Positions 43,585-43,695 of a DNA stretch of 43,695 nucleotides are shown piece after piece. This stretch comes from Anaerococcus pacaensis 9403502. GTDB lineage: Bacteria > Bacillota > Clostridia > Tissierellales > Peptoniphilaceae. Every line of letters begins with the position of its first letter. The first letter of the stretch is position 1. The stretch is from the NCBI GenBank assembly GCA_000308255.3, contig HG326665.1:231082-274776 (forward strand), given 5' to 3'. The notes beneath the pieces were generated by a model. That model made no database searches, was not told the origin of the DNA, and saw nothing but the letters and a program-made list of their open reading frames with translations. Made by a program: the position numbers and the translations under genes.

Positions 43585-43695
43585 AATATTCCTCTTTTTC
43601 TCTTTGTTTGATTTATTTAATTATAGAACAAATATTGATTTCATTCAATCTTACATTGATTTAGTGATTTGTTTTTGAGAATTTGTTGTGTTACT

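Overview
The window looks like chromosomal DNA of a low-GC Firmicute. The sequence is AT-rich, ribosome binding sites are strong AGGAGG types, promoters are TTGACA/TATAAT-like, and terminators are classic. The gene complement (CadD, oleate hydratase, ECF transporters, IS256 and IS3 elements, MobA/MobL mobilisation) would fit an anaerobic coccus of the Peptoniphilaceae type, but that placement is inference. No rRNA, tRNA or CRISPR array was seen. Almost every gene lies on the minus strand.

Layout. 1-10,100: a CadD-type cadmium transporter with a long leader; a tightly overlapping three-gene operon (MoxR-like AAA+ ATPase, propeller-like protein, VWA protein) of unknown function; a TetR regulator with oleate hydratase; then a TIGR04076 protein among gene debris. 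10,100-15,016: a two-component system followed by a MacB/FtsX-type ABC exporter whose promoter carries an 11-bp-spaced direct repeat. 15,227-16,856: a decayed IS256-family element that cut off the permease partner of the next ABC ATPase. 17,660-25,480: a cargo segment bracketed by two near-identical UUCG terminator repeats. It holds an AraC regulator divergent from a five-gene operon (two YbtP/IrtA-like ABC proteins plus an MptD-type ECF S, T and fused A set), with a perfect Fur-like box between them. The gene order recalls the siaDEFGH iron/heme region of Streptococcus pyogenes.

25,496-38,080 is a patchwork of mobile and decaying DNA: a second IS256 copy, a third IS256 end fragment, GNAT acetyltransferases, a MazEF toxin-antitoxin pair, a broken XRE regulator, a serine recombinase with a nonsense codon, a replisome-organiser-like replication protein, a SAM methyltransferase with a Fur-like box, a three-unit palindrome array, and a mobilisation module (PcfB-like protein, frameshifted MobA/MobL relaxase, MOBQ-like oriT). 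It ends in an HsdS fragment joined to an IS3 remnant. 38,118-41,983 is a complete Fur-regulated siderophore ABC importer. The last 1.5 kb holds a frameshifted, truncated rbgA (ylqF) joined tail to tail with a truncated restriction/methylase-type gene and its XRE regulator.

Themes. Two iron-uptake loci and possibly a methyltransferase share Fur-like boxes. IS256 copies and a small hairpin element inserted inside them have driven much of the rearrangement. Several genes (relaxase twice, rbgA once) are broken in runs of A, which could be real decay or homopolymer sequencing error. The least explained intact system is the MoxR/propeller/VWA operon. The least explained DNA structures are the 65-bp hairpin insertions in the IS256 transposase genes and the three tandem 23-bp palindromes at 34,033-34,099.
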